Shown: one piece after another, positions 30,893 to 38,141 of the stretch
How the letters are laid out: each line of letters starts with the position of its first letter
Position numbering within the stretch: position 1 is the first letter of the stretch
Virus record (IMG/VR): IMGVR_UViG_3300033153_002630
Location: 1 to 42,567 of that record
Direction: 5' to 3' (one strand)
DNA length: 42,567 bases
From: a virus
The notes under the pieces: model-generated
Seen by the model: only the letters and a program-made list of their open reading frames with translations
Databases searched by the model: none
What the model was told of the DNA's origin: nothing
Program-made: the position numbers and the translations under genes

Positions 30893-31225
30893 ATGGTAAA
30901 AACAGAAGCCTTAATCAAGACTTTGGAAATATACTCAAATACAGATAGTTATGTAACTCAAGGATTTTATCAAGGATTATGTGATTCGGCAAAAAATAGA
31001 TTGCAGAAACTCCAAGACGAGAACGACAAGCTGAAGAAACAAATTCAACTCATGCACGACAACGGGTTAGGTGAAAGTTGGGTTGAACGATTTGGGTTAG
31101 AAACGATGAAGGAACTACTTAGAGATGCTAAACAGAAATTAACATTACCAATTTATACGGATAGTGAAATAGCCTTAATGAAGCCTTTAGTTGATAGGAT
31201 TACTGAAGCCTTAAAAGGAGAATGA
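30893..31225 (+). CDS. coiled-coil hypothetical protein
   Basis: 110 residues with a central helix KNRLQKLQDENDKLKKQIQL, a clear leucine-zipper-like coiled coil, followed by another amphipathic helix. It begins 2 bases after the exonuclease stop. Could be a partner of the exonuclease, by position only. Confidence 0.5.
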   Translation: MVKTEALIKTLEIYSNTDSYVTQGFYQGLCDSAKNRLQKLQDENDKLKKQIQLMHDNGLGESWVERFGLETMKELLRDAKQKLTLPIYTDSEIALMKPLVDRITEALKGE

Positions 31226-31227
31226 CA

Positions 31228-31407
31228 ATGGTAAATACAGGAACACACGAAAATTTACATAACTTTCTTGTTGACTTGTGGAATGACGCAGAGGAAACCG
31301 GCGGTAATAGTAGGTACTTTCGCCCGCTTATGTCAAATATCAAAAAGACACCAAAACCGAAATCGTGGTTGTATAGATTATTTGGTATTTTTATGATGGG
31401 AGAATGA
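31228..31407 (+). CDS. small hypothetical protein
   Basis: 59 residues from ATG 31228 (GGAG 8 bases upstream); the ATG at 31222 is too close to the ribosome site. Sequence MVNTGTHENLHNFLVDLWND, then a basic segment and an aromatic end (SWLYRLFGIFMMGE). No domain recognised. Confidence 0.5.
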   Translation: MVNTGTHENLHNFLVDLWNDAEETGGNSRYFRPLMSNIKKTPKPKSWLYRLFGIFMMGE

Positions 31408-31409
31408 CG

Positions 31410-31670
31410 ATGAATAGTTGTTCGCAACCTTTTAGGGATTTAGTCAAGAGAATCAACAGTCTTGAAGAAAGAATGGATACAATGGATAACGGATGCCCGA
31501 AATGTAAAGAGATACAAAGCAAAGAACCTTTTCCCTCTACAGGAATGTGTTTAGATTGCAAAATTGCATGGAACGATGCACAGATAGCATTTCATAAAAG
31601 AATAGACAAAGAACTTAAACAAGAAAAGGAGAAAGAATGTCAAAATATAGCAGAACAAAAGCAGGTATAG
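31410..31670 (+). CDS. small coiled-coil CxxC protein
   Basis: 86 residues from ATG 31410. An N-terminal helix (FRDLVKRINSLEERMDTMD) is followed by C-P-K-C and C-L-D-C (about residues 29-51), a probable zinc ribbon, then a Lys/Glu-rich helix. It overlaps the next gene by 34 bases. The ATGACGATG start layout repeats that of the preceding gene. Confidence 0.5.
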   Translation: MNSCSQPFRDLVKRINSLEERMDTMDNGCPKCKEIQSKEPFPSTGMCLDCKIAWNDAQIAFHKRIDKELKQEKEKECQNIAEQKQV

Positions 31671-31852
31671 CAATTTGCCCTTATTTTGTATGGCAAAGTG
31701 AGAATGTGGAGGGTCGGGGCATGCGTGAGAACGATGTAAATCTCACATTTTGCAATCATATTAAAAACCCCAATAGTTACGAGGGGAACTGCCAAGAAAA
31801 ATGGTGTCCATTACTTGAACTCAAACAAGAAAAGGAGCAAGAAAATGAATAA
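31637..31852 (+). CDS. small Cys-containing protein
   Basis: 71 residues: CPYFV near residue 14, FCNHIKNP, then C-x4-WCPLLE. The Cys/His arrangement suggests one metal site. AAGGAGAAAGA precedes the ATG. It overlaps both neighbours. No family assigned. Confidence 0.5.
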   Translation: MSKYSRTKAGIAICPYFVWQSENVEGRGMRENDVNLTFCNHIKNPNSYEGNCQEKWCPLLELKQEKEQENE

Positions 31853-32231
31853 CATAGAACAATATATTGAAGAACAACTACAAAACATAGACATCAGAAG
31901 TATTGTTGTTCAAGAAGTAAGAACTAAAATATCAACAGAGATTCATGCAACAATCGTACGCTTAACGGAACAGGAAGTTACCAGCATTATAAAACGGGAA
32001 ATTGAAATTTCTCTCAACGAACCCGTTAAAACAGACGACGGGTGGGGCAACAGAGCAGAATATGGGAGTTTCAATGTCTTGTTCCGTAAAATATTTGCCG
32101 AAAGACTTAATGGTTGCTGGGACATGAAACAGATGCTCAAAAAGGCTGTTGAGGCAAGGGTAACAAAATTGTATGAGGCCAACAAAAAAGAGGCCATCGA
32201 AAAGATAGCCAAGGAAATCACGAAAGAATAG
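31845..32231 (+). CDS. helical hypothetical protein
   Basis: 128 residues from ATG 31845 (AAAAGGAGCAAGAAA). Almost wholly helical and charged (IVVQEVRTKISTEIHATIVR; KAVEARVTKLYEANKKEAIE), with a short Gly/aromatic middle. Possibly an oligomeric helical bundle. No family recognised. Confidence 0.5.
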   Translation: MNNIEQYIEEQLQNIDIRSIVVQEVRTKISTEIHATIVRLTEQEVTSIIKREIEISLNEPVKTDDGWGNRAEYGSFNVLFRKIFAERLNGCWDMKQMLKKAVEARVTKLYEANKKEAIEKIAKEITKE

Positions 32232-32246
32232 CAAAGGAGAAAGAAA

Positions 32247-32594
32247 ATGAATAGAAAAGAATTAACAGAGAATTTGGCCGTATTAGCTGGGCTGCAATAC
32301 GATTTATATAGAAAGTTTCCGAAATATGTAAGCATGGACATTACTCTTTCAACTGACCACAAAGGCAAAGAAAGGATAAAATACAACATCTACACGCCAG
32401 AAGTAAATCACAATAACTACTCTGATTTTAATGATTTTGTCAGATTTGTAAAATCGCTCATCAAAGACGGGGTAGTAAAAGTTCGTGTTAATTGCTTAAA
32501 AACTACACTTTCTGAGAACCAAAAAATAAAGGAAGATGCTATTGATAGAATAGCGGAAGCAAGAGCGGAACTTGAAAAATTAGAAACTCTTTAG
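32247..32594 (+). CDS. hypothetical protein
   Basis: 115 residues, mixed alpha/beta: a helical start (ELTENLAVLAGLQYDLYRKF), strands (VSMDITLSTDHKGKERIKYN), and a helical end (KIKEDAIDRIAEARAELEKL). AAAGGAGAAAGAAA precedes the ATG. Not recognised. Confidence 0.5.
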   Translation: MNRKELTENLAVLAGLQYDLYRKFPKYVSMDITLSTDHKGKERIKYNIYTPEVNHNNYSDFNDFVRFVKSLIKDGVVKVRVNCLKTTLSENQKIKEDAIDRIAEARAELEKLETL

Positions 32595-32609
32595 AAAAGG
32601 AGCAAGAGA

Positions 32610-33152
32610 ATGAACTTCCAACAGATTAGAGACACTCTCGGCACGATGGACGGCCAATATCAGGCCAAGACGGAGATAACGGCTAAGGTAAAACGGGTCA
32701 AGGATGTGGAATACTCTAAAAAGGGCAAGAAGGGGCAATCTTTGGTTCTTGAGCTTGAGGGCGAGGAGGAGTGGGTGAAGTTTACCGGCAAGGGCGTTGA
32801 TGACACACCTTTTGACCAAAACTGTGCAGGCAATAGCTACGTATTTCTCATCTGGCCATTTTGCCCGGACAACTCACCTAAGACGTATCTTTATTGTTGG
32901 GTACAACGGCAAGTCCCGCAAGGTGGCTCCCAGAACGCCCTACAAGGCGTTAAACCCCCGCCGGGCATAGATATTGAGTCCCAGATATTAGCAATGGCAG
33001 AGCGATTCCTGAAGGCTATAGAGACGCTTGCCTACCCCAACGCCACAACACAGCGGCCAACGCAACCGTCCGGCCCTAATCCCGAATATGTGGGCGACGA
33101 CCCTGAACCGCCAGACGAAACCGATGAAGAAGGGAATATAATTCCATTTTAA
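32610..33152 (+). CDS. ssb: single-stranded DNA-binding protein
   Basis: 180 residues. The N-terminal 100 residues have the beta pattern of an OB fold (KTEITAKVKRVKDVEY, KGQSLVLELEGEEEWVKF). A Pro/Gly/Gln-rich linker leads to an acidic tail, DDPEPPDETDEEGNIIPF, whose I-P-F end is that of bacterial SSB tails that recruit repair and replication proteins. It binds ssDNA during replication or recombination. Same operon as the exonuclease. Confidence 0.7.
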   Translation: MNFQQIRDTLGTMDGQYQAKTEITAKVKRVKDVEYSKKGKKGQSLVLELEGEEEWVKFTGKGVDDTPFDQNCAGNSYVFLIWPFCPDNSPKTYLYCWVQRQVPQGGSQNALQGVKPPPGIDIESQILAMAERFLKAIETLAYPNATTQRPTQPSGPNPEYVGDDPEPPDETDEEGNIIPF

Positions 33153-33161
33153 GGTGAAATC

Positions 33162-33524
33162 ATGGAAGTAATGAACGTAGCAAAGCAGATAAACGCCCGC
33201 ATCAAACGTCTGGAGGAACTCTGTAAAAATATTGACGATACTGGCGAGGAAAAGGCCAATGCTATCGCCAATTACGATGTATCTCTTGCTATTGCCGAGG
33301 CCAAGCTTTTGCGGGGCGCAATAACCCAGATAGAGGGGGAAGCCCTGCCCGATAAAATACCGGCAACTGTAACAAAGGACATCGCCAAAGGTTTATGTCG
33401 AGAAGAAAGATTCAAGTTGGAAAATGCCACGAACAAATACAAAGGGCTGCTTACGAAAATCGAAGCATTGGAAGCCAGTTTGAATGGCAAGCAAAGTATT
33501 TTCAGGCACTTGAGCCATGTATAA
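33162..33524 (+). CDS. coiled-coil hypothetical protein
   Basis: 120 residues, helical throughout, with heptads INARIKRLEELCKNIDD and NKYKGLLTKIEALEASL. Start at 33162 (AAGGTGAAATC) or ATG 33171. Directly after ssb, so a role in DNA metabolism is possible. Confidence 0.5.
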   Translation: MEVMNVAKQINARIKRLEELCKNIDDTGEEKANAIANYDVSLAIAEAKLLRGAITQIEGEALPDKIPATVTKDIAKGLCREERFKLENATNKYKGLLTKIEALEASLNGKQSIFRHLSHV

Positions 33525-33535
33525 GAAGAAATAAA

Positions 33536-33790
33536 ATGTTAAAGTTAGTAGAAGAAAAACCCCAAAGCGTTATCTGTGTTGGCGATATGAAAGACGGTCA
33601 GATTGGAGTAATTGTTAAATGGCCATTGAAGAGTTATCTTGGCAGAGTCGTTCAACGAAACCACAACCGCTTAATAACTCTTGGAGATACTTTTGACAAG
33701 GGGTGGGGTGAATATTATCCTGTAAAAGCCCGTAAAGAAGACTGCCAAGTCCGCCTTCTCGAAAAGGGTGAGATGCTAATAGTAGATTGA
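33536..33790 (+). CDS. conserved small phage protein (MKDGQIGVIVKW type)
   Basis: 84 residues from ATG 33536. MKDGQIGVIVKWPLKSYLGR then VVQRNHNRLITLGD resembles a small beta-rich protein found in many phages, function unknown. The frame is open further upstream, but the ATG here matches the family start. Confidence 0.6.
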   Translation: MLKLVEEKPQSVICVGDMKDGQIGVIVKWPLKSYLGRVVQRNHNRLITLGDTFDKGWGEYYPVKARKEDCQVRLLEKGEMLIVD

Positions 33791-33801
33791 GGACAAAGAC
33801 A

Positions 33802-34092
33802 ATGGGTAAGAAGACAAAGATGGAAAAATGTATTCATTGCGGCAAAAAGTGCTCGCCGAAAGGGTGTGTATGCGATGATTGTTACTCTGAATATACCCCT
33901 GCGATGTTGTATGTACTTGGAAAGTTGAGGAAGACAATGGCTAAATACACAATCCTAAAAGAAACAACACCAACTTATATCGTATGCGACGAGCAAGAAA
34001 CCGGCATTAAGCAGACAATATGCCGTTGCCATAAGGAAGAAGACGCCCAAAAAATACGGCAGTTATTAGAGGAGAAAGACAATGAGGCTTAA
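33802..34092 (+). CDS. zinc-ribbon protein, possibly two fused units
   Basis: 96 residues. Residues 8-30 hold C-I-H-C, C-S-P-K-G-C and C-D-D-C, a compact zinc ribbon. From residue 46, MAKYTILKETTPTYIVCDEQ forms a separate small domain with its own ribosome site (GAGGAAGACA) and ATG at 33937, so a second product may start there. The leader AGGACAAAGACA before the ATG recurs at 34992. Confidence 0.5.
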   Translation: MGKKTKMEKCIHCGKKCSPKGCVCDDCYSEYTPAMLYVLGKLRKTMAKYTILKETTPTYIVCDEQETGIKQTICRCHKEEDAQKIRQLLEEKDNEA

Positions 34093-34276
34093 ACCTTGCC
34101 CGTTTTGCGGAAACATTATAATGAGCATAACAACATCATGGTTCAAGCATGGATATACTGGTTATGTTCATTGTGAAACATGTAAAGTATCAGGTCCAGT
34201 AAAAAAAACACAAAAAGCTGCGGTTCGAACATGGAATAAAAGGGTTTCTGATAATGAAGATAATAAGTTGGTTTAG
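34082..34276 (+). CDS. Lar-like restriction alleviation protein
   Basis: 64 residues starting MRLKPCPFCGNIIMSI, the LKPCPFCG signature of the Lar family, then C-E-T-C and a conserved A-x-x-x-W-N-x-R end (AAVRTWNKRV). Rac Lar reduces EcoRI-type type I restriction; many phage members are known only by this zinc fold. Overlaps the preceding gene by 11 bases and the next by 23. Located near two nucleic-acid-modifying enzymes, consistent with a counter-defence role. Confidence 0.7.
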   Translation: MRLKPCPFCGNIIMSITTSWFKHGYTGYVHCETCKVSGPVKKTQKAAVRTWNKRVSDNEDNKLV

Positions 34277-34973
34277 CGCAGGAGTGTCATCGGCAGTGGC
34301 AACTAAGCTATATATTGATAAAATAGATGAGATATACTATACCCATATCGAAGACCAGCACCACGATACTTTGCGATTCATTAAAGAATGCTCTCATTGG
34401 TTCGGAAAAGAAGTTAAAATACTAATCTCTCCCTACAAAACAGTTGAAAACGCATGCCTCTCTTCTGGCGGTCGAGGTTATATCAATGGCCCATCCGGTG
34501 CTGCGTGTACGAAATTTTTGAAGCGTAGGGTTCGTAGGGAATGGGAAATAGAGCAGAAAGATAAATTAACTTACGTATGGGGACTCGATTGCGATGAGGC
34601 AGATAGGATTGATAGAATTGAGAATGGAATGCCAAACCAGGAGCACATTTTCCCATTATTAAACAAAGGTATCAGTAAAGATGCGGCACATAAAATATTG
34701 AGGGCTTCTGGCATCAAACGACCAGAAATGTATTCATTAGGCTATTCAAATAACAACTGCATTGGATGTGTTAAGGGTGGAATGGGATACTGGAATAAAA
34801 TTAGACAGGATTTTCCAGAAGTATTTGCAAAGCGAGCGGCAATGGAAAGAAGGATTCGGGCTACGTGCATAAAAGGTGTTTATCTCGATGAGCTATCACC
34901 AGAAAGAGGCAGAATGAGCAAGCCTATCGTTGAAGAGTGCGGAATATTTTGTGAGCAGATGAGAATTGGATAA
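34254..34973 (+). CDS. PAPS-reductase-like PP-loop protein
   Basis: 239 residues. MKIISWFSAGVSSAVATKL contains the PP-loop S-A-G-V-S-S (8-13) of adenine nucleotide alpha-hydrolases. GAACTKFLKRR (C85) and NNNCIGCVKGGMGYWNKIRQ (C169, C172) are features of the phosphoadenosine phosphosulfate reductase-like family frequent in phages. Members activate substrates with ATP or handle sulfur; a role in nucleic-acid or metabolite modification is inference. It overlaps the Lar-like gene. Confidence 0.75.
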   Translation: MKIISWFSAGVSSAVATKLYIDKIDEIYYTHIEDQHHDTLRFIKECSHWFGKEVKILISPYKTVENACLSSGGRGYINGPSGAACTKFLKRRVRREWEIEQKDKLTYVWGLDCDEADRIDRIENGMPNQEHIFPLLNKGISKDAAHKILRASGIKRPEMYSLGYSNNNCIGCVKGGMGYWNKIRQDFPEVFAKRAAMERRIRATCIKGVYLDELSPERGRMSKPIVEECGIFCEQMRIG

Positions 34974-34991
34974 TAACTAAGGACAAAGACA

Positions 34992-35210
34992 ATGGTTGCT
35001 AAATGTAAAAAGTGTGGAAATAAAGATAATTACAATTTTGCCCTAAACATCGGATTGTGCAATTCCTGTATAGGAAATGAACTTGATAAAATTGACCGTT
35101 GGAGGGTGTTGTTGGCAAGGACAGAGAACTGGTTTAATACTCACAATAGGCAGATAAAACTTTATGAAGAAATCAAAAAAGAACTCGGCGAGGACAACGA
35201 CGATGGCTAA
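34992..35210 (+). CDS. small zinc-ribbon protein
   Basis: 72 residues: C-K-K-C near residue 5 and C-N-S-C near residue 27 form a zinc ribbon, followed by a charged helix and the end GEDNDDG, which encodes the ribosome site of the next gene. AGGACAAAGACA precedes the ATG. Confidence 0.55.
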   Translation: MVAKCKKCGNKDNYNFALNIGLCNSCIGNELDKIDRWRVLLARTENWFNTHNRQIKLYEEIKKELGEDNDDG

Positions 35211-35568
35211 AGATAAAGATTACACACCGCTATTCCTTATATTCTGGCGGAGTTACCCGCCGAGGTGGAATTCCAACCTGTCTAAATACGTAAAACGCAA
35301 GAAATGGCCTGCTTTTGAAGCATGGGAGAAAAAATCATCTAAAATACAAGCCAAATGCCTAAGAATTGTCAAACAGATTAAATCGGCTGAGGGGACGCCC
35401 AGGGACTGCGTAACGTGGTTAAATCAAAGAGGCTACGATGATATAGACGAGCCCGATTTGGACGCTCAGAAGCTACCACAGAGGTTCACGAACAGTATGA
35501 AGTCAGTGCCGGAAGGAACTAATGTAAATACTGAGCGTAATCGGCAGAGGAAAGGATTGGGATTATGA
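35203..35568 (+). CDS. replication-protein-like C-terminal domain
   Basis: 121 residues from ATG 35203. FLIFWRSYPPRWNSNLSKYV, KWPAFEAWEKK and DCVTWLNQRGYDD follow the F-x-x-F-W-x-x-Y-P...K-x-x-A-x-x-A-W...WLNxxRW pattern of the C-terminal part of phage replication (O-like or DnaT-like) proteins. The DNA-binding N-terminal domain of such proteins is absent. May help load the host replicative helicase; modest confidence. Confidence 0.5.
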   Translation: MAKDKDYTPLFLIFWRSYPPRWNSNLSKYVKRKKWPAFEAWEKKSSKIQAKCLRIVKQIKSAEGTPRDCVTWLNQRGYDDIDEPDLDAQKLPQRFTNSMKSVPEGTNVNTERNRQRKGLGL

Positions 35569-35762
35569 GTGAGTGTGAACACAAAAAGCCAATATTAGTA
35601 GCAATGCATCCTGATAAATTATTTCCAGACGACCAACCTTACGACGATGAACCGAATAAGCATATCAAATTAGCAACAATATATGATTACAACATTATCA
35701 TACACGGTCATTATTGTCCCGATTGCAATACCTTGCTTGATGTTGATTGTGACGGAGACTAA
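35565..35762 (+). CDS. small Cys/His protein
   Basis: 65 residues, acidic, with C-E-H near the start and C-P-D-C near residue 51: a probable metal site. ATGA overlap with the preceding gene. No family recognised. Confidence 0.5.
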   Translation: MSECEHKKPILVAMHPDKLFPDDQPYDDEPNKHIKLATIYDYNIIIHGHYCPDCNTLLDVDCDGD

Positions 35763-35782
35763 GGAAAGGATTAGAATTATAG

Positions 35783-36226
35783 ATGAGTAATTGGGGTCAT
35801 GTAGAGAAAGTAACAAAAGAAGTCGGCGGCAAAGTTTGCACTTTCAGAAGTCTTCTTGAATATCGTTGGGCAGTTTGGCTACAATTGCAAAAAGAACAGG
35901 GTTTAATTGAGGACTGGTGGTACGAAGATGAAATGCTGGAACTGGAAAGCCCAAAATTCCGAGACCCAATTCGATATATACCTGACTTTACTATCCAGAA
36001 GGAAGGTGGCTATGAATTTCACGAAACGAAAGGTTGGTTCACGTCGAAGAGTGCTACAAAGATTAAAATGGCGGCACAGCAATACGAAAACCCAATTACC
36101 CTGATATTCGCAGCCAAGCCCAATCGAGTACAGTACAATCGGGCAAAGCGACTGGAGCCGTATATCAAACGGATAATCTACAATGCAGACAGGGATATAT
36201 TCAAGCAGATAAGGCATCTATTATGA
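35783..36226 (+). CDS. DUF1064-like putative nuclease
   Basis: 147 residues. FRSLLEYRWAVWLQLQKEQG-L-I-x-x-W, then RYIPDFTIQ and EFHETKGW follow the layout of DUF1064-type phage proteins: E in the first helix, P-D-F, and E-x-K, a PD-(D/E)xK nuclease signature. Such proteins are suspected junction resolvases or endonucleases in recombination modules. In line with the exonuclease and SSB in the same operon. Confidence 0.6.
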   Translation: MSNWGHVEKVTKEVGGKVCTFRSLLEYRWAVWLQLQKEQGLIEDWWYEDEMLELESPKFRDPIRYIPDFTIQKEGGYEFHETKGWFTSKSATKIKMAAQQYENPITLIFAAKPNRVQYNRAKRLEPYIKRIIYNADRDIFKQIRHLL

Positions 36227-36402
36227 CAATGTGGCACAAACTAATCGACATCTTTCATATCGTAATGACGTGGCTTGACGCCCAATGGTCTAAGAAGGCC
36301 AAAGCTAAGAAGAAGGCCGACAACTTGTTCAAAGACGGTATGACAGAAAAGGACAAACACAAGATTTTAGCCGCACTTTGGCGGAGATGGAGACGAAAAT
36401 GA
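36223..36402 (+). CDS. small basic helical protein
   Basis: 59 residues from ATG 36223 (ATGA overlap with the nuclease stop), or 57 from ATG 36229. MWHKLIDIFHIVMTWLDAQW then a Lys/Ala-rich segment and HKILAALWRRWRRK. Amphipathic and strongly basic; may bind nucleic acid or membrane. Coupled to the next gene (ATGA). Confidence 0.5.
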   Translation: MTMWHKLIDIFHIVMTWLDAQWSKKAKAKKKADNLFKDGMTEKDKHKILAALWRRWRRK

Positions 36403-36707
36403 GTATGGGAAATAAAGGATGGTCAAAGATACCTCCATGCGAAAATTGTAAAAAACTTGAAGCCGAAATCAAGACGCTGAAGGCCAAGTCTCGATGTTAT
36501 GGCAAATGTTCAAAAGGCCACATTACAACATATACGTTCGGCACTAAACCTCGCTGTCTGTATTGCAATAAAGAGATTACTGAAATTGCCATAGAGCTTG
36601 AGTATGCTAAGCTCCAAACCAAGAACAAGAGACTAACAATTATGATAGAAGAATACCGAACTGACATAAAGCGCCGAATTGAACAAATCCTGAAAGGAGA
36701 GTCATGA
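36399..36707 (+). CDS. zinc-ribbon coiled-coil protein
   Basis: 102 residues from ATG 36399 (ATGA overlap). C-E-N-C, C-x3-C and C-L-Y-C (residues 14-55) suggest two metal sites; the C-terminal third is a charged helix (LQTKNKRLTIMIEEYRTD). Next gene overlaps by ATGA. Unknown. Confidence 0.5.
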   Translation: MSMGNKGWSKIPPCENCKKLEAEIKTLKAKSRCYGKCSKGHITTYTFGTKPRCLYCNKEITEIAIELEYAKLQTKNKRLTIMIEEYRTDIKRRIEQILKGES

Positions 36708-36889
36708 AATACCTAATAATCCTATTACTACTTTCCGGCTGTACTGTAGTCCATATCACCCCGGACGACTTATACTTCGTCCCTGAAGGTGTGGTAGTCG
36801 AGACAACCGAGGGTGAGATTGTAACTGAAATGAATATGATCTTAATGAGTGAGTTTTTGTTCAATGAGATTTGGGAAGGACAGGAATGA
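36704..36889 (+). CDS. small lipoprotein
   Basis: 61 residues. MKYLIILLLLSGCTVVHITP has a hydrophobic signal and lipobox L-S-G-C with C13 as the lipidation site. The mature part is acidic. Phage lipoproteins of this size act as outer-membrane spanins or as superinfection-exclusion factors; its place away from the holin candidates leaves either open. ATGA overlaps on both sides. Confidence 0.65.
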   Translation: MKYLIILLLLSGCTVVHITPDDLYFVPEGVVVETTEGEIVTEMNMILMSEFLFNEIWEGQE

Positions 36890-37218
36890 GTAAAGTGCGT
36901 TGTGTAATACCAAGCCCCAAAAAGATAGACCCATACTATGAAAGGATAATAGATTTATATAAAAAGAAAACGGAGAAGCTCGGGGTCAAGAATGGGGAGT
37001 TATTGATCGAAATTAAGGGATTAAAAGGCTTATTAGGCGTTGCTATATGCCCTAATGCCGTAAATGGTTGCAAAGATGGGGTCTATTATAATGCACGCGC
37101 CGAATCAGAGCAATGCCAATGGTGCAGTATGACAAAGCAAGCCCTGAAAAATGAAACAAACATGAATCCGGCGGCGGCCAATAGCCGAGAGGCAGAAAGG
37201 AGGGCCGATTGCCTATAA
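36886..37218 (+). CDS. Cys-containing hypothetical protein
   Basis: 110 residues from ATG 36886. Helical middle (YERIIDLYKKKTEKLGVKNG) and a C-x6-C...C-x2-C group (CPNAVNGC, CQWC) near residues 57-82. ATGA overlap with the lipoprotein gene. The last member before the promoter at 37234. Unknown. Confidence 0.5.
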   Translation: MSKVRCVIPSPKKIDPYYERIIDLYKKKTEKLGVKNGELLIEIKGLKGLLGVAICPNAVNGCKDGVYYNARAESEQCQWCSMTKQALKNETNMNPAAANSREAERRADCL

Positions 37219-37233
37219 TCTTAATACCGAAAT

Positions 37234-37262
37234 TTGATTAACCTGTCGCCGCCTAATATTAA
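37234..37262 (+). promoter_or_regulatory. possible promoter of the secreted-protein gene
   Basis: -35 TTGATT (37234-37239), 17-base spacer, -10 TATTAA (37257-37262). A palindrome CCTTAATTAAGG (37263-37274) follows at once and contains the Shine-Dalgarno AAGGA of the next gene. An own promoter would make the next gene a moron-type unit. Confidence 0.45.
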
Positions 37263-37282
37263 CCTTAATTAAGGAACAAGAA

Positions 37283-37789
37283 ATGAAGAAACTACTAATT
37301 TTAACCGTGATACTGGCTTGTTGCCAGGTCACACACGCCGACGACCCTAACGAATCAGTATCGTTATGGCTGATGGGCAACAATCTCGCCTATCAAAACA
37401 GCGACCTATCATTGTGGGTAGGCTATCGGCGGGACAATGCCGAATTTGGGGTTGCATCTAATTGGCGAATGTTTAGCGAAGGCGATACCGATGAGGATAC
37501 TCAGAGCGACTTTGCTATCGGCCCTTACGCCGCCTATCACTTTCCGGGTCTAATCGACATCAACAATCCATTTGCGGACATAGAATGGATGCCGGACAAG
37601 CTAATAGGCGAGCCGTTCCTTTGCCTACCATTTTTATTCGACACGAAAAGTAAAGGTTCGGCTATTGCGCCAATGGCCGGGGTGAGGGTATTCGAGATGT
37701 TTTCTCTGTCGTATCAACATTTTCTCTATACCGGCAATACGGCGGATAACAAGGGGCAAGTCGGCATTTCGACTAATTGGAAGTTCTGA
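37283..37789 (+). CDS. secreted protein with outer-membrane-like C-terminus (moron candidate)
   Basis: 168 residues. Signal peptide MKKLLILTVILACCQVTHA with likely cleavage before DDPNE (a lipobox reading around C13 is weaker). The mature part alternates aromatic/polar strands (SLWLMGNNLAYQNSDLSLWV) and ends GQVGISTNWKF, a terminal-Phe strand like the BAM signal of outer-membrane proteins. Own promoter upstream and hairpin downstream. Phage-encoded surface proteins often alter the host envelope to exclude other phages; inferred here. Confidence 0.55.
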   Translation: MKKLLILTVILACCQVTHADDPNESVSLWLMGNNLAYQNSDLSLWVGYRRDNAEFGVASNWRMFSEGDTDEDTQSDFAIGPYAAYHFPGLIDINNPFADIEWMPDKLIGEPFLCLPFLFDTKSKGSAIAPMAGVRVFEMFSLSYQHFLYTGNTADNKGQVGISTNWKF

Positions 37790-37803
37790 CAATCTGGAGT
37801 ACG

Positions 37804-37869
37804 GGGGCGGTGGCGTGACGTTATAGGCGTGAACGCGGTGAAAGTCCCAGCAAAGTCGCCGCCCCGTTT
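37804..37869 (+). ncRNA. tRNA-like element 7 / terminator-like structure
   Basis: GGGGCGG (37804-37810) pairs with CCGCCCC (37859-37865), then TG and GCGT (37813-37816), matching the register of elements 1-4; ACGC at 37833-37836 is the partner. The 3' strand is followed by GTTTTG, so it may also terminate. It shares the 16-base TGGAGTACGGGGGCGG with element 8 300 bases on. Confidence 0.55.
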
Positions 37870-37885
37870 TGAAAGGAATAGATAA

Positions 37886-38089
37886 ATGGGCATGATAAAT
37901 ATTAAAATGTACGGTTCGTTTCCTGTTGAGAATTTTAGCACTTGCGCAGAAAACGGAGGCCATGTTTGTGCAATAAAGCGTTCTATTGAGTTTCTTGCTG
38001 AACAGCTTGGGCTGGCAGTCGTGATGGATGCAAAGCTCACAAAAGCAGGTGAGGCTCCGCCCAATTCCCCATTAGGTAAAGATAGCTAA
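37886..38089 (+). CDS. small hypothetical protein between two hairpin repeats
   Basis: 67 residues: MGMINIKMYGSFPVENFSTC, then a helix (CAIKRSIEFLAEQLGLAVVM) and a Pro/Gly end. GAAAGGAATAGATAA precedes the ATG. It is bracketed by elements 7 and 8, which share 16 identical bases, so it resembles a cassette. Unknown. Confidence 0.5.
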   Translation: MGMINIKMYGSFPVENFSTCAENGGHVCAIKRSIEFLAEQLGLAVVMDAKLTKAGEAPPNSPLGKDS

Positions 38090-38104
38090 ATAATTTGGAG
38101 TACG

Positions 38105-38138
38105 GGGGCGGCGGCTCACGGGGTTGCCGCCCCATTTT
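38105..38138 (+). terminator. element 8: collapsed copy of element 7, terminator-like
   Basis: GGGGCGGC (38105-38112) pairs with GCCGCCCC (38126-38133), 8 bp, 13-base loop, followed by ATTTTATC. The same closing helix and 5' flank as element 7, but the internal domain is missing. It lies immediately before the methyltransferase ATG (38142), leaving no room for a Shine-Dalgarno site. Confidence 0.7.
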
Positions 38139-38141
38139 ATC

